From Eikenella corrodens (lineage in GTDB: Bacteria; Pseudomonadota; Gammaproteobacteria; Burkholderiales; Neisseriaceae), in the NCBI RefSeq assembly GCF_003990355.1, contig NZ_CP034670.1, positions 1,984,001-2,048,000 of the forward strand: a stretch of 64,000 nt of DNA, read 5' to 3'. The first letter of the stretch is position 1, and every line of letters starts with the position of its first letter. Of this stretch, positions 25,388 to 33,793 are shown piece by piece. The notes beneath the pieces were generated by a model. The model was not told the origin of the DNA, made no database searches, and saw only the letters and a list, made by a program, of their open reading frames with translations. The position numbers and the translations under genes were made by a program.

Positions 25388-26391
25388 TTAAACTATTACG
25401 AACAATGCAAAAACATCAGCCGAACCGCAGCAACGTTTCACTTGTCAAGAAACACGCTTTACCTGTGGATTCGCCTTAAAAAACAAACAGGCAGCCTAAA
25501 ACATCAAGTTACCGGTCTAAACGCCGTCAAATTGGATAGGCAAAAACCGGCTCAATATGTTGGGCAACACCAGGATGCCTATCTGCATGAAATCGCCAAA
25601 CATTTTGATTGTACGGCAGCCGCCGTTTGCTATGCGCTCAAACAGATGGGGATGACGCGCAAAAAAAGACCACCGCTTACAAAGAACAAGACCCGGCCAC
25701 AGTAACGCATTATTTGACACAGCTGGCCGAATTTTCCGACTACCAACGTGTTTATTTGGATGAAACAGGATTTGACCGCTACCTGTTCCGTCCCTATGCC
25801 CGCAGCCTGAAAGGGCAAATAGTGAAAGCGCAGATAAGTGGAAAAAGATACCAACGCTTATCTCTGGTGTCCGCACAAGTCGGCAACCGGCTGATTGCTC
25901 CGATGGTTTATCAAAATACGATGACCGGAGTCTTTTTTGAAGCGTGGTTTCAGCAATGCCTGCTGCCCGCATTGACTCAAAAATCGGTGATTATTTTAGA
26001 TAATGCACGATTTCACCGTATGGGTGTCTTACGGGAAATGGCGGAAAAATTGGGACATAAGGTATTGCCTCTTGCACCTTATTCACCTGAGCCCAACCCG
26101 ATTGAGAAGGTGTGGGCGAATATTAAGCGGTATCTGCGAACCGTATTGTCTGATTACGCCCGATTTGACGATGCGCTACTGTCCTATTTTGATTTTAATT
26201 GACTATAGTACGGCAAGGCGAGACAACGCTGTACTGGTTTTTGTTAATTCACTATACTTATTTTCAGGTAGCCTCAAGCTGCCTCAAACCCAGGCTACCT
26301 GAAAACACCAATTAACACTGCCCCTGCCCTTGTGAAAACCCGCCCTGCCCCTATTTACCCGTATCATCCCCCCATCATCAAAGGACAACCC

Positions 26392-28425
26392 GTGAATCCC
26401 CTGCTCCAACTCGGCGAAGAGCCGCGTTTCGACCAAATCCAAACCGCCCACATCCGCCCTGCCCTCGAATCCGCCCTTGCCGAAGCCAGGGCCGGCATTG
26501 CTGCCGTCAAGGCTCAAAGCGAGGCCACCTGGGCCAATACCGTGGAAAAACTCACCGACATCACCGAGCGCGTCGGCCGCATCTGGGGCGTGGTATCGCA
26601 CCTCAATTCCGTGGCCGACACCCCCGAACTGCGCGCCGTGTATAACGAGCTAATGCCGGAAATCACCGTATTCTTCACCGAAATCGGCCAAGACATCGAG
26701 CTCTACCAGCGCTTCAAAACCATCAAAAGCTCCCCCGAATTCGCCGCCCTAAGCCCGGCACAGCAAACCAAGCTCAACCACGACCTGCGCGATTTCGTGC
26801 TCAGCGGCGCCGAGCTGCCGCCCGAAAAACAGGCCGAATTCGCCGCCCTGCAAACCGAAGGCGCCCAGCTGGCCGCCAAATTCTCACAAAACGTGCTCGA
26901 TGCCACCGATGCCTTTGCCCTCTATTTCGACAATGCCGAGCCGCTCTCCGGGCTACCTGAAGACGCCATGGCCATGTTTGCCGCCGCCGCGCAGGCCGAA
27001 GGCAAAAGCGGCTACAAAATCGGCCTGCAAATGCCGCACTACCTCGCCGTGATGCAATACGCCGACAACCGCGAACTGCGCGAAGAGGTATACCGCGCCT
27101 ACGTTACCCGCGCCAGCGAGCTTTCCAACGAAGGCCGTTTCGACAACAGCCCCAACATCACCCGCCACCTCGAAATCACCCTGCAGGAAGCCAAACTGCT
27201 GGGCTATGCCAACTTCGCCGAGCTTTCGCTGGCCACCAAAATGGCCGATTCGCCCGCGCAAGTGCTGGATTTCCTACGCGATTTGGCCAAACGTGCCAAA
27301 CCCTTCGCCGAGCAGGACTTTGCCGCCGTGCAGGCCTTCGCCCGCGACACCCTCGCCATTGAAAACCCGCAACCCTGGGATTTGGCCTACGCCTCCGAAA
27401 AACTGCGCCAGGCCAAATATTCGTTCAGCGAAACCGAAGTGAAAAAATATTTCCCCGTGGGCAAAGTGCTCCTTGGCCTGTTCGCCCAAATCAAACGGCT
27501 CTACGGCGTGGATTTCACTGAAAAAACCGTACCCGTATGGCATCCCGACGTGCGCTATTTCGAGCTCTCGCAAAACGGCGCGCACATCGGCGGCGTGTAT
27601 ATGGATTTGTACGCCCGAGAAGGCAAACGCGGCGGCGCATGGATGAACGACTATAAAGGCCGCCGCCGCCTGCCCAACGGCCAGCTGCAAAGCCCCACAG
27701 CCTATCTGGTGTGCAACTTCACCCCGCCCGCAGCCGGCAAAGAAGCCCGCCTCTCCCATGATGAAATCCTCACCCTTTTCCACGAAACCGGCCACGGCCT
27801 GCACCACCTGCTCACCCAAGTGGACGAACTGGGCGTGAGCGGCATCAACGGCGTGGAATGGGATGCCGTAGAGCTACCCAGCCAGTTTATGGAAAACTTC
27901 GTGTGGGAATACGATGTACTGCGCGGCATGTCCGAGCATGAAGACAACGGCGCACCGCTGCCGCAGGAATTGTTCGACAAGATGCTCGCCGCCAAAAACT
28001 TCCAGCGCGGCATGTTCCTCGTGCGCCAAATGGAATTCGCCTTGTTCGACATGCTGATTTACAGCGAAACCGATCCCGCCCGTCTTTCCGGCTGGGCTCA
28101 AGTGTTAGACAGCGTGCGCCGCGAAGTGGCCGTAGTGCAGCCGCACGCCTACAACCGTTTCGCCAACAGTTTCGGCCACATCTTCGCCGGCGGCTACTCG
28201 GCCGGCTACTACAGCTATGCCTGGGCCGAAGTGCTCAGCGCCGACGCCTACGCCGCATTTGAAGAAAGCGGCAATGTGGCCGAATGCGGCCGCCGCTTCT
28301 GGCAGGAAATCCTCGCCGTGGGCGGCTCGCGCAGCGCCGCCGAATCTTTCCAAGCCTTCCGCGGCCGCGCCCCCAGCATCGACGCCCTACTCCGCCATAG
28401 CGGCTTTGATTTAAACGCTGCCTAA
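26392..28425 (+). CDS. prlC: Oligopeptidase A
   Basis: M3 family cytoplasmic zinc peptidase degrading short peptides, including cleaved signal peptides. 677 residues from a GTG start with AAAGGA seven bases upstream; an in-frame ATG 60 bases earlier gives a non-conserved extension. The metal site is FHETGHGLHHLL (HExGH), with the third ligand glutamate expected in the following GINGVEWDAVELPSQ. The N-terminus NPLLQLGEEPRFDQI is typical. Preceded by a DUS pair that also lies next to the palindromic repeat. Confidence 0.95.
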   Translation: MNPLLQLGEEPRFDQIQTAHIRPALESALAEARAGIAAVKAQSEATWANTVEKLTDITERVGRIWGVVSHLNSVADTPELRAVYNELMPEITVFFTEIGQDIELYQRFKTIKSSPEFAALSPAQQTKLNHDLRDFVLSGAELPPEKQAEFAALQTEGAQLAAKFSQNVLDATDAFALYFDNAEPLSGLPEDAMAMFAAAAQAEGKSGYKIGLQMPHYLAVMQYADNRELREEVYRAYVTRASELSNEGRFDNSPNITRHLEITLQEAKLLGYANFAELSLATKMADSPAQVLDFLRDLAKRAKPFAEQDFAAVQAFARDTLAIENPQPWDLAYASEKLRQAKYSFSETEVKKYFPVGKVLLGLFAQIKRLYGVDFTEKTVPVWHPDVRYFELSQNGAHIGGVYMDLYAREGKRGGAWMNDYKGRRRLPNGQLQSPTAYLVCNFTPPAAGKEARLSHDEILTLFHETGHGLHHLLTQVDELGVSGINGVEWDAVELPSQFMENFVWEYDVLRGMSEHEDNGAPLPQELFDKMLAAKNFQRGMFLVRQMEFALFDMLIYSETDPARLSGWAQVLDSVRREVAVVQPHAYNRFANSFGHIFAGGYSAGYYSYAWAEVLSADAYAAFEESGNVAECGRRFWQEILAVGGSRSAAESFQAFRGRAPSIDALLRHSGFDLNAA

Positions 28426-28699
28426 ACCGTAGGATAGAGAAAAGGCTACCTGAAAATTTTAGCGTTGCAGACACTGCGCCGCGCTTCGTTTTCAGGTAGC
28501 CTGCTTATTGCATCAACTCTAGCCTTACCCAATAGACATCGAGAGTCAACTGCAATCATAGGCAGCATAGAAATACGGCAGAGGGCAATAGCATCAGAGA
28601 AAGAAATCATGAAGAAATCAACGTCTCGCTAAGCTCCCCACCATATTCCATTGCCATCTCACCGGATAGCTTCTTATGAACATAACCGCTGTAGCGAAT
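28426..28699. other. Intergenic after prlC
   Basis: Two opposed DUS copies 40 bases apart (about 28442 and 28490) may end the prlC transcript. The rest contains no frame that looks coding. Confidence 0.5.
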
Positions 28700-28803
28700 T
28701 ATAGTGGATTAACAAAAATCAGTACAAGGCGGCGAGCCGCAGGCAGTACACACGTTACGGCAAGGCGAGCCAATGCTGTACTGGTTTTTGTTAATTCACT
28801 ATA
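28700..28803 (+). mobile_element. Correia-type repeat, copy e
   Basis: 104 bases with ends TATAGTGGATTAACAAAAAT and TTTTTGTTAATTCACTATA and the usual interior. It lies in the prlC-rplI convergent gap. Confidence 0.9.
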
Positions 28804-28831
28804 AAATTTCTTCATCCCTCAGCCATAAAAT

Positions 28832-28864
28832 AAAGGCTACCTGAAATATTCAGGTAGCCTTTTT
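28832..28864 (-). terminator. DUS hairpin ending the rpsF operon
   Basis: AAAGGCTACCTGAA and TTCAGGTAGCCTTTTT, located about 25 bases beyond the rplI stop. Confidence 0.8.
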
Positions 28865-28888
28865 GATGCTGCAGACAACAATGCAGAC

Positions 28889-29341
28889 TTATTCTGCGGT
28901 CGGTACAACAACCACAGTAATATTGGCCACGGCATCGGTATGCAGGGCAATTTCGATTGCGTATTCGCCAACTGCTTTGAACGGGCCATTGGGCAGGCGT
29001 ACGTTGGCTTTAGCAGCTTCCACACCAAATGCACGGATGGCTTCGGCGATGTCGGCGTTGGTTACAGAGCCAAACAGACGGCCGTCCACGCCGGCTTTTT
29101 GGGCGATGGTGATGGTTTGGCCTTCCAATTTGGCTTGACGGGCCTGTGCATCGGCCAGGATTTCAGCCTGACGGGCTTCGAGCTCTGCACGGCGGGCTTC
29201 GAAATCGGCCAGGGCAGCTTCGGTTGCGCGTTTGGCTTTACCTTGCGGAATCAGGAAGTTGCGGGCATAGCCGTTTTTTACGGTTACTACATCGCCCAGA
29301 TTACCCAAGCCGCCAATTTTTTCTAACAGAATGATTTGCAT
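28889..29341 (-). CDS. rplI: 50S ribosomal protein bL9
   Basis: 150 residues. The N-terminal rRNA-binding domain opens MQIILLEKIGGLGNLGDVVT with GYARNFLIPQGKA, followed by the long connecting helix rich in Ala, Glu and Arg and the C-terminal domain (FGSVTNADIAEAI). Last gene of the rpsF-priB-rpsR-rplI operon. Confidence 0.98.
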   Translation of the reverse strand: MQIILLEKIGGLGNLGDVVTVKNGYARNFLIPQGKAKRATEAALADFEARRAELEARQAEILADAQARQAKLEGQTITIAQKAGVDGRLFGSVTNADIAEAIRAFGVEAAKANVRLPNGPFKAVGEYAIEIALHTDAVANITVVVVPTAE

Positions 29342-29360
29342 AATATAAATTCTCCGTTAA

Positions 29361-29591
29361 TTATTTGTGTTGGTCGGTGTAGGGCAGCAGAGCCAGGAAA
29401 CGGGCGCGTTTTACGGCCACAGACAGCTGGCGCTGATAGTGAGCTTTGGTGCCGGTAATGCGGGCGGGGATGATTTTGCCGTTTTCAGAAATGAAATCTT
29501 TCAGTAAATCAACTGACTTGTAATCTACTTGTTTGATGCCTTCTGCAGTAAAACGGCAGAATTTTCTACGTTTAAATGTTTGACGAGCCAT
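29361..29591 (-). CDS. rpsR: 30S ribosomal protein bS18
   Basis: 76 residues from MARQTFKRRKFCRFTAEGIK; an in-frame ATG three codons earlier overlaps the end of priB and is not the family start. Ends LALLPYTDQHK as usual. Binds next to bS6 on the small subunit. Confidence 0.97.
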   Translation of the reverse strand: MARQTFKRRKFCRFTAEGIKQVDYKSVDLLKDFISENGKIIPARITGTKAHYQRQLSVAVKRARFLALLPYTDQHK

Positions 29592-29596
29592 CTCAT

Positions 29597-29893
29597 TCAA
29601 CCTTTATTTTCAATAATTGTCTGTATATGCAATATGGGGCGGCGGTATTTTTGGCTGTAAGCTGCAAGAAATCCGGATATATCCACCATACTGCCTGCTT
29701 TGTGTTGCCAGAGTTTTGCCTGTTCGCCGATTAATTTCGCCTGGAGTTCAAACCGGGCCAAATAGGGTTCGCCTGCTTCGGTTTGCCACGATTCATGCTC
29801 TAACATCAATCCCAATACGGCTGTGCCGGCCGGGGTGTAGCGCAAGGTGTCGGCATCTTTGATGCGGGCGGTAAGGCTTACAGTATTGTTCAA
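29597..29893 (-). CDS. priB: Primosomal replication protein N
   Basis: Single-stranded DNA-binding OB-fold protein of the replication-restart primosome, 98 residues. Position between rpsF and rpsR and the pattern LTARIKDADTLRYTPAGTAV identify it. It is closely spaced with both neighbours, consistent with one transcript. Confidence 0.93.
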   Translation of the reverse strand: MNNTVSLTARIKDADTLRYTPAGTAVLGLMLEHESWQTEAGEPYLARFELQAKLIGEQAKLWQHKAGSMVDISGFLAAYSQKYRRPILHIQTIIENKG

Positions 29894-29903
29894 AATCTCA
29901 CGC

Positions 29904-30278
29904 TTAGGCTTCGGCGGCAGCTTCTTCCTGAGGCTGGCCGTTCAGCAGGTTTTTGGATTTTTCTTCCTTCATCATGGGAGAAGCCTCAGTAACGGCTTCG
30001 TCCATTTTGATGGTCAGGTGGCGCAATACGGCGTCGTTGAAGCGGAAACCGGTTTCCAACTCTTCGATGGCAGCCGGGGTGCATTCGATATTCATCAGCA
30101 CGTAGTGTGCTTTGTGCAGCTTGTTGATGGGATAAGCCAACTGGCGGCGACCCCAGTCTTCCAAGCGGTGAATGTGGCCGCCAGACTCGGTAATCAAGGT
30201 TTTGTAGCGTTCAACCATGGCGGGCACTTGCTCGCTCTGGTCGGGATGAACGATGAATACAATCTCGTAATGACGCAT
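29904..30278 (-). CDS. rpsF: 30S ribosomal protein bS6
   Basis: 124 residues. MRHYEIVFIVHPDQSEQVPA and the strand RRQLAYPINKLHKAHYVLMN are family hallmarks. The C-terminal tail is Glu/Ala-rich (PQEEAAAEA). First gene of the operon, with a good promoter upstream and AAGGAGA before the ATG. Confidence 0.97.
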   Translation of the reverse strand: MRHYEIVFIVHPDQSEQVPAMVERYKTLITESGGHIHRLEDWGRRQLAYPINKLHKAHYVLMNIECTPAAIEELETGFRFNDAVLRHLTIKMDEAVTEASPMMKEEKSKNLLNGQPQEEAAAEA

Positions 30279-30348
30279 GTTATCTCCTTATGGCTAAATA
30301 CAGCCCGCCGTCATGCGGAAACAGCGGGCAAGGGGTGAAAAACGCGGC

Positions 30349-30377
30349 ATTATATCGGCAAAATACAACGTAAGCAA
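30349..30377 (-). promoter_or_regulatory. Promoter of the rpsF operon
   Basis: On the minus strand TTGCTT, 17 bases, TATAAT, ending about 70 bases before the rpsF start. This leaves a leader long enough for the bS6:bS18 autoregulatory site known in this operon, though I did not identify that site. Confidence 0.7.
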
Positions 30378-30492
30378 GCATTTGCTGAGTAGAGTGTGGT
30401 GATTGTAGCTTGGTATGTGTGCAATATTTCACACAGTGAACACAGGCTACCTGAAAAAGAAGATTCAATAACTTGGAAGTGAGTTTGGGATA

Positions 30493-30524
30493 TAAAAAAC
30501 CCGTATGCCGAGGCATACGGGTTT
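30493..30524 (-). terminator. Terminator of the tRNA cluster
   Basis: AAACCCGTATGCC and GGCATACGGGTTT pair around a three-base loop; T-run on the minus strand. Confidence 0.88.
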
Positions 30525-30529
30525 CAATT

Positions 30530-30606
30530 TGGGGTGGCTGATGGGGCTCGAACCCACGACAACCGGAATCACAATCCGGGGCTCTACCAACTGAGCTACA
30601 GCCACC
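30530..30606 (-). tRNA. tRNA-His(GTG)
   Basis: Anticodon loop TTGTGAT, the extra G at -1 opposite the discriminator C, acceptor GTGGCTG/CAGCCAC, and encoded CCA. Last of three tRNAs on this strand. Confidence 0.95.
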
Positions 30607-30617
30607 ATAAAACTTTA

Positions 30618-30694
30618 TGGCGCGCCCGACAGGAATCGAACCTGTAACCGCCCGCTTAGAAGGCGGGTGCTCTATCCGGTTGAGCTACGGGCGC
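30618..30694 (-). tRNA. tRNA-Arg(TCT)
   Basis: Acceptor GCGCCCG/CGGGCGC, anticodon loop CTTCTAA, T arm GGTTCGATTCC, encoded CCA. Confidence 0.95.
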
Positions 30695-30732
30695 TCTACC
30701 TATCCTGTCGTTCACAATTTTTCGGAGAACTT

Positions 30733-30810
30733 TGGTCGGGGCGGTGGGATTCGAACTCACGACCCTCTGCTCCCAAAGCAGATGCGCTAACCAGACTGCG
30801 CTACGCCCCG
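30733..30810 (-). tRNA. tRNA-Pro(TGG)
   Basis: Acceptor CGGGGCG/CGCCCCG, anticodon loop TTTGGGA, T arm GAGTTCGAATC, encoded CCA. First of the Pro-Arg-His cluster. Confidence 0.95.
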
Positions 30811-31182
30811 ATAAGAAAGGCGAATTCTACTCATACTGCTTTTACCCTGTCAAGCAAGTAATGCAAAATTAAATATCAGTTTTGATTTATTTGTATGGTT
30901 TCATGCTAAATAACAGCATGTTAATTGAAGACCTGCTTACAAATCATCAGTGCATATATGCATAAGAAGCTTAACATGGCCAAAGCCTCTTCCAACCTAA
31001 AAGTGTTATGAACAACATGCTATAATTGCCAAGCCAACAAGCGTTGAAATCTCAGCAAAATAGTCGGCTGTAGCATATGTTGCTGCATAAAAGATTAATA
31101 CATGATTTAATTTTTACCCGAGGCAGCCATCCAGCCCGTCCAGTTTACTTCTCCACCCAACCCGACAGAAAAGGAACAGCCT
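30811..31182. other. Divergent intergenic region tRNA cluster / folD
   Basis: AT-rich, no gene seen. A TATAAT box on the plus strand at about 31021 could serve folD but lacks a good -35. The promoter of the tRNA cluster must lie here too; I could not place it. Confidence 0.4.
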
Positions 31183-32046
31183 ATGACAGCCCAGATTCTC
31201 GATGGTAAAGCCGTTGCTAACGAACGTCTGCTGAAACTTGCCGACAAAGTGGTCGAGCGGCGCAAACAAGGCTTGCGCCCCCCGTGTTTGGCTGTTTTGC
31301 TGGTTGGTAGCGATCCTGCCAGTGTTGTGTATGTGAACAACAAAAAAATTGCCTGTGAAAAGGCTAATTTCGACTCCCGTTCCTACGAATTGCCGGCTTC
31401 TACTAGCGAAGAAGAACTGCTGCAACTGATTGACGAACTCAATGCCGCTCCCGATGTGGACGGTATTTTGGTGCAGCTGCCCTTGCCGGCACACATTAAC
31501 AGCCAATCAGTTATCGAGCGTATCCAGCCTAATAAAGACGTGGACGGCTTCCACCCCTATAACGTTGGCCGCCTGGTCGTGAAAATGCCGCTGATGCGCC
31601 CATGCACCCCCAAGGGCGTGATGACCTTATTGGAAACTTACGGCGTGGAGCTGCGCGGCAAGAAAGCCGTGATCGTGGGCGCATCCAATATTGTCGGCCG
31701 CCCGCAGGCGCTGGAAATGCTGCTGGCCGGTGCCACGGTTACCATATGCCACCGCTTTACTGCGAGTTTGGAAGACGAAGTTTCTGAAGCCGATGTAGTG
31801 GTGGTGGGCGTGGGTAAGCCCAAGCTGATTCAGGGCAGCTGGATTAAACCCGGCGCCGTGGTGGTGGATGTGGGCATCAACCGGTTGGCAGACGGTACGC
31901 TCTGTGGTGATGTGGATTTTGAAGCCGCCAAAGAACGCGCTTCCATGATTACTCCTGTCCCCGGCGGCGTAGGCCCGATGACCATTGCCACCCTGCTGGA
32001 AAACACCTTCTACGCAGCCACTCTGCACGACCAACCGGCAGCCTAG
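31183..32046 (+). CDS. folD: Methylenetetrahydrofolate dehydrogenase / cyclohydrolase
   Basis: Bifunctional cytoplasmic enzyme interconverting 5,10-methylene-THF and 10-formyl-THF. 287 residues. Folate site with Tyr and Lys in VVYVNNKKIACEKANF, the VDGILVQLPLP motif, PCTPKGVM, and the NADP-binding GASNIVGRPQALEML. The C-terminal TPVPGGVGPMTIATLLENT is intact. AAAGGAA precedes the ATG. Stands alone between tRNAs and a convergent hemerythrin gene. Confidence 0.97.
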   Translation: MTAQILDGKAVANERLLKLADKVVERRKQGLRPPCLAVLLVGSDPASVVYVNNKKIACEKANFDSRSYELPASTSEEELLQLIDELNAAPDVDGILVQLPLPAHINSQSVIERIQPNKDVDGFHPYNVGRLVVKMPLMRPCTPKGVMTLLETYGVELRGKKAVIVGASNIVGRPQALEMLLAGATVTICHRFTASLEDEVSEADVVVVGVGKPKLIQGSWIKPGAVVVDVGINRLADGTLCGDVDFEAAKERASMITPVPGGVGPMTIATLLENTFYAATLHDQPAA

Positions 32047-32122
32047 GAGCATATCGGTGCACAATAAAGGGCAAACAGCCATATCGACTGTTTGCCTTTG
32101 TTTTTCAAATGATATAACCACC

Positions 32123-32176
32123 AAAAGGCTACCTGAAATTCTATTGGGCAAGCCGCACAATATTTTCAGGTAGCCT
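32123..32176. terminator. Widely spaced DUS pair between folD and hemerythrin
   Basis: AAAAGGCTACCTGAAAT and ATTTTCAGGTAGCCT pair across a loop of about 25 bases between convergent genes. The right arm also contains the stop codon of the hemerythrin gene. Confidence 0.6.
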
Positions 32177-32543
32177 CTCCCTCTTCCCCAAAGATTTCCT
32201 GAAACGCCTGAAACAGCTCGCGCTCTTCAAAACGCGCATGGCCGCGCAGGGTTTCGGCAAAAACCTTCATCCAATCGGGATTGTCAAACTCGGGCGCAGC
32301 CAGCATTCGTCGCAACAGCGCATGTTCATCCTCGAAACGCCGCTGCATTTCCGGCTGCGCCAATTTGTCCCACCATGGCGCAAACAGCGTTTCCTCATCG
32401 GCAAAATGCGCCAGCAAATCATCTTTCTGCTTGGCAAAATCGGCACGGTGGTCGGCGGCAGGGTCGCGCAGGATGCGGGCACACATGGCCAGCGAATGGT
32501 GATGGTCTTGCGACAGCGGAATCAGCAGGGGATGGCGTTTCAT
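32166..32543 (-). CDS. Hemerythrin HHE-domain protein
   Basis: 125 residues. Metal-binding histidines and acids are visible in LSQDHHHSLAMCARIL, LLAHFADEETLFAPWW, FEDEHALLRRML and RGHARFEERELFQAF, the expected di-iron four-helix pattern. Likely senses or stores oxygen, nitric oxide or iron; role here not determined. A DUS ends three bases before the ATG where a Shine-Dalgarno would be expected, and the stop TGA lies inside another DUS (ending EGEAT). Confidence 0.85.
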   Translation of the reverse strand: MKRHPLLIPLSQDHHHSLAMCARILRDPAADHRADFAKQKDDLLAHFADEETLFAPWWDKLAQPEMQRRFEDEHALLRRMLAAPEFDNPDWMKVFAETLRGHARFEERELFQAFQEIFGEEGEAT

Positions 32544-32670
32544 TTTTCAGGTAGCCCGAAGTGGTTGTACGATAGACGGATTATATAGCGGGCAGCGCAA
32601 AACGCCCACAAACACGCCGCCGTTTCATGATAGACTGCCCGCCGTTTGCCATTCCGTTTTCCTAATTGAA

Positions 32671-33609
32671 ATGATTCCGCAAAAACTCGTTATCGCCAGC
32701 CGCGAAAGCGCCCTCGCCATGTGGCAGGCCGAACACATCCAATCCCGCCTGCGCGCGCTCTACCCCGACTGCGAAGTATCCATCCTCGGCCTCACCACCC
32801 AAGGCGACCGTATCCTCGATAAAACCCTCTCCAAAATCGGCGGCAAAGGCCTGTTTGTGAAAGAGCTCGAACAAGCTCTATCCGACGGTCGCGCCGACCT
32901 TGCCGTGCACTCCATCAAAGACGTGCCGATGGTATTGCCCGGAGGCTTTGCCTTGGCCGCCGTCTGCGAACGCGAAAGCCCGTTTGACGCCTTCGTTTCC
33001 AACGACTACCGGCGGCTTGAAGACCTGCCCGCCGGCACCATTGTCGGCACGTCCAGCATGCGCCGCGAAGCCCAGCTGCGCGCCCGTTTCCCGCAGCTTC
33101 AGGTAGCCCCTTTGCGCGGCAACGTGCAAACCCGCCTTGCCAAACTCGATCGGGGCGACTACGCCGCCATCATCCTGGCCGAAGCCGGCCTCAAGCGCCT
33201 CGGTCTCACCCAGCGTATCCGCCACACCCTCTCCCCCGCTGACAGCCTGCCCGCCGCCGGCCAAGGCGCGCTCGGTATCGAAATTGCCGCGCACCGCAGC
33301 GAACTGCTGCCCCTGCTCGCCCCGCTGAACCACGCCCAAACCGCCGCCTGCGTTACCGCCGAACGCGCCCTCGCCCGCGCGCTGGGCGGCAGCTGCCAAG
33401 TGCCGCTGGCCGCCTACTGCACCGAGCAAGACGGCTTGCTCACCCTGCACGGCTTGGTCGGCCATCCCGACGGCTCCGTCATCCTGCGCGAAGAAGCCCA
33501 AGCCCCGCATGAATACGCCGACGCCCTCGGCCGTGCCGTCGCCAAAAAACTGGCCGACAACGGCGCCCAAGAGCTCATCGCCGCCGTACTGGCCGATCAG
33601 GCTACCTGA
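32671..33609 (+). CDS. hemC: Hydroxymethylbilane synthase
   Basis: Polymerises four porphobilinogens in heme synthesis, cytoplasmic. 312 residues. IASRESALAMWQAEHIQ, LSKIGGKGLFVKELEQAL, HSIKDVP and GTSSMRREAQLRA are family motifs; the cysteine in ALGGSCQVPLAAY binds the dipyrromethane cofactor. The stop TGA is inside a DUS (ending DQAT). A DUS pair follows near 33685-33720. Confidence 0.97.
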   Translation: MIPQKLVIASRESALAMWQAEHIQSRLRALYPDCEVSILGLTTQGDRILDKTLSKIGGKGLFVKELEQALSDGRADLAVHSIKDVPMVLPGGFALAAVCERESPFDAFVSNDYRRLEDLPAGTIVGTSSMRREAQLRARFPQLQVAPLRGNVQTRLAKLDRGDYAAIILAEAGLKRLGLTQRIRHTLSPADSLPAAGQGALGIEIAAHRSELLPLLAPLNHAQTAACVTAERALARALGGSCQVPLAAYCTEQDGLLTLHGLVGHPDGSVILREEAQAPHEYADALGRAVAKKLADNGAQELIAAVLADQAT

Positions 33610-33793
33610 AAATAGTGCGGCAGCGAAACCAGACGGTATCAGCGCAATATTTCAGTCAAACCCAGGCATATGCCGCCCAAACGTTTTCAGGTAGCCTTTA
33701 CTTTGGGGCTACCTGAAAACATCATTACCAATGAAATGAAAAGATAAGTAGCGTTGTCATCCGGTACCAACACACTCAAAAGTGATTTCCCGC

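Larger units (their letters stand above)
24634..26202 (+). pseudogene. IS630-family transposase, split by IS1016-type insertion
   Basis: The first codons (MAYSADLRNKALN) lie left of the nested element and continue after it as YYEQCKNISRTAATFHLSRN, a helix-turn-helix with TLYLWIR. The first frame ends in the 25690s; the catalytic half (VYLDETGFDRYLFRPYARSL, VIILDNARFHR, PYSPEPNPIEKVWANIKRYL: the DDE triad) is in the -1 frame. The frames meet at a run of seven A followed by G (about 25661-25668), the kind of slippery site IS630 elements use, so the original product was probably one frameshifted protein. The insertion makes this copy inactive. Confidence 0.88.
24581..26208 (+). mobile_element. 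IS630-family insertion sequence, interrupted
   Basis: Perfect 16-base terminal inverted repeats CTATAGTCAATTAAAA and TTTTAATTGACTATAG, with target TA duplicated on each side, the IS630/Tc1 rule. Without the nested insertion and its duplicated target the element is 907 bases. Its transposase is broken by the insertion. Confidence 0.9.
24533..26256. mobile_element. Palindromic Correia-type repeat, copy d, split by an IS630 insertion
   Basis: Two 48-base pieces, 24533-24580 and 26209-26256, flank the IS630 element. Both correspond to the same half of the repeat (TACGGCAAGGCGAG through TAATTCACTATA) in opposite orientation and match at 45 of 48 positions. Joined at the duplicated TA they make a palindrome centred on CCGTACGG instead of the usual asymmetric repeat. 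Confidence 0.8.
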
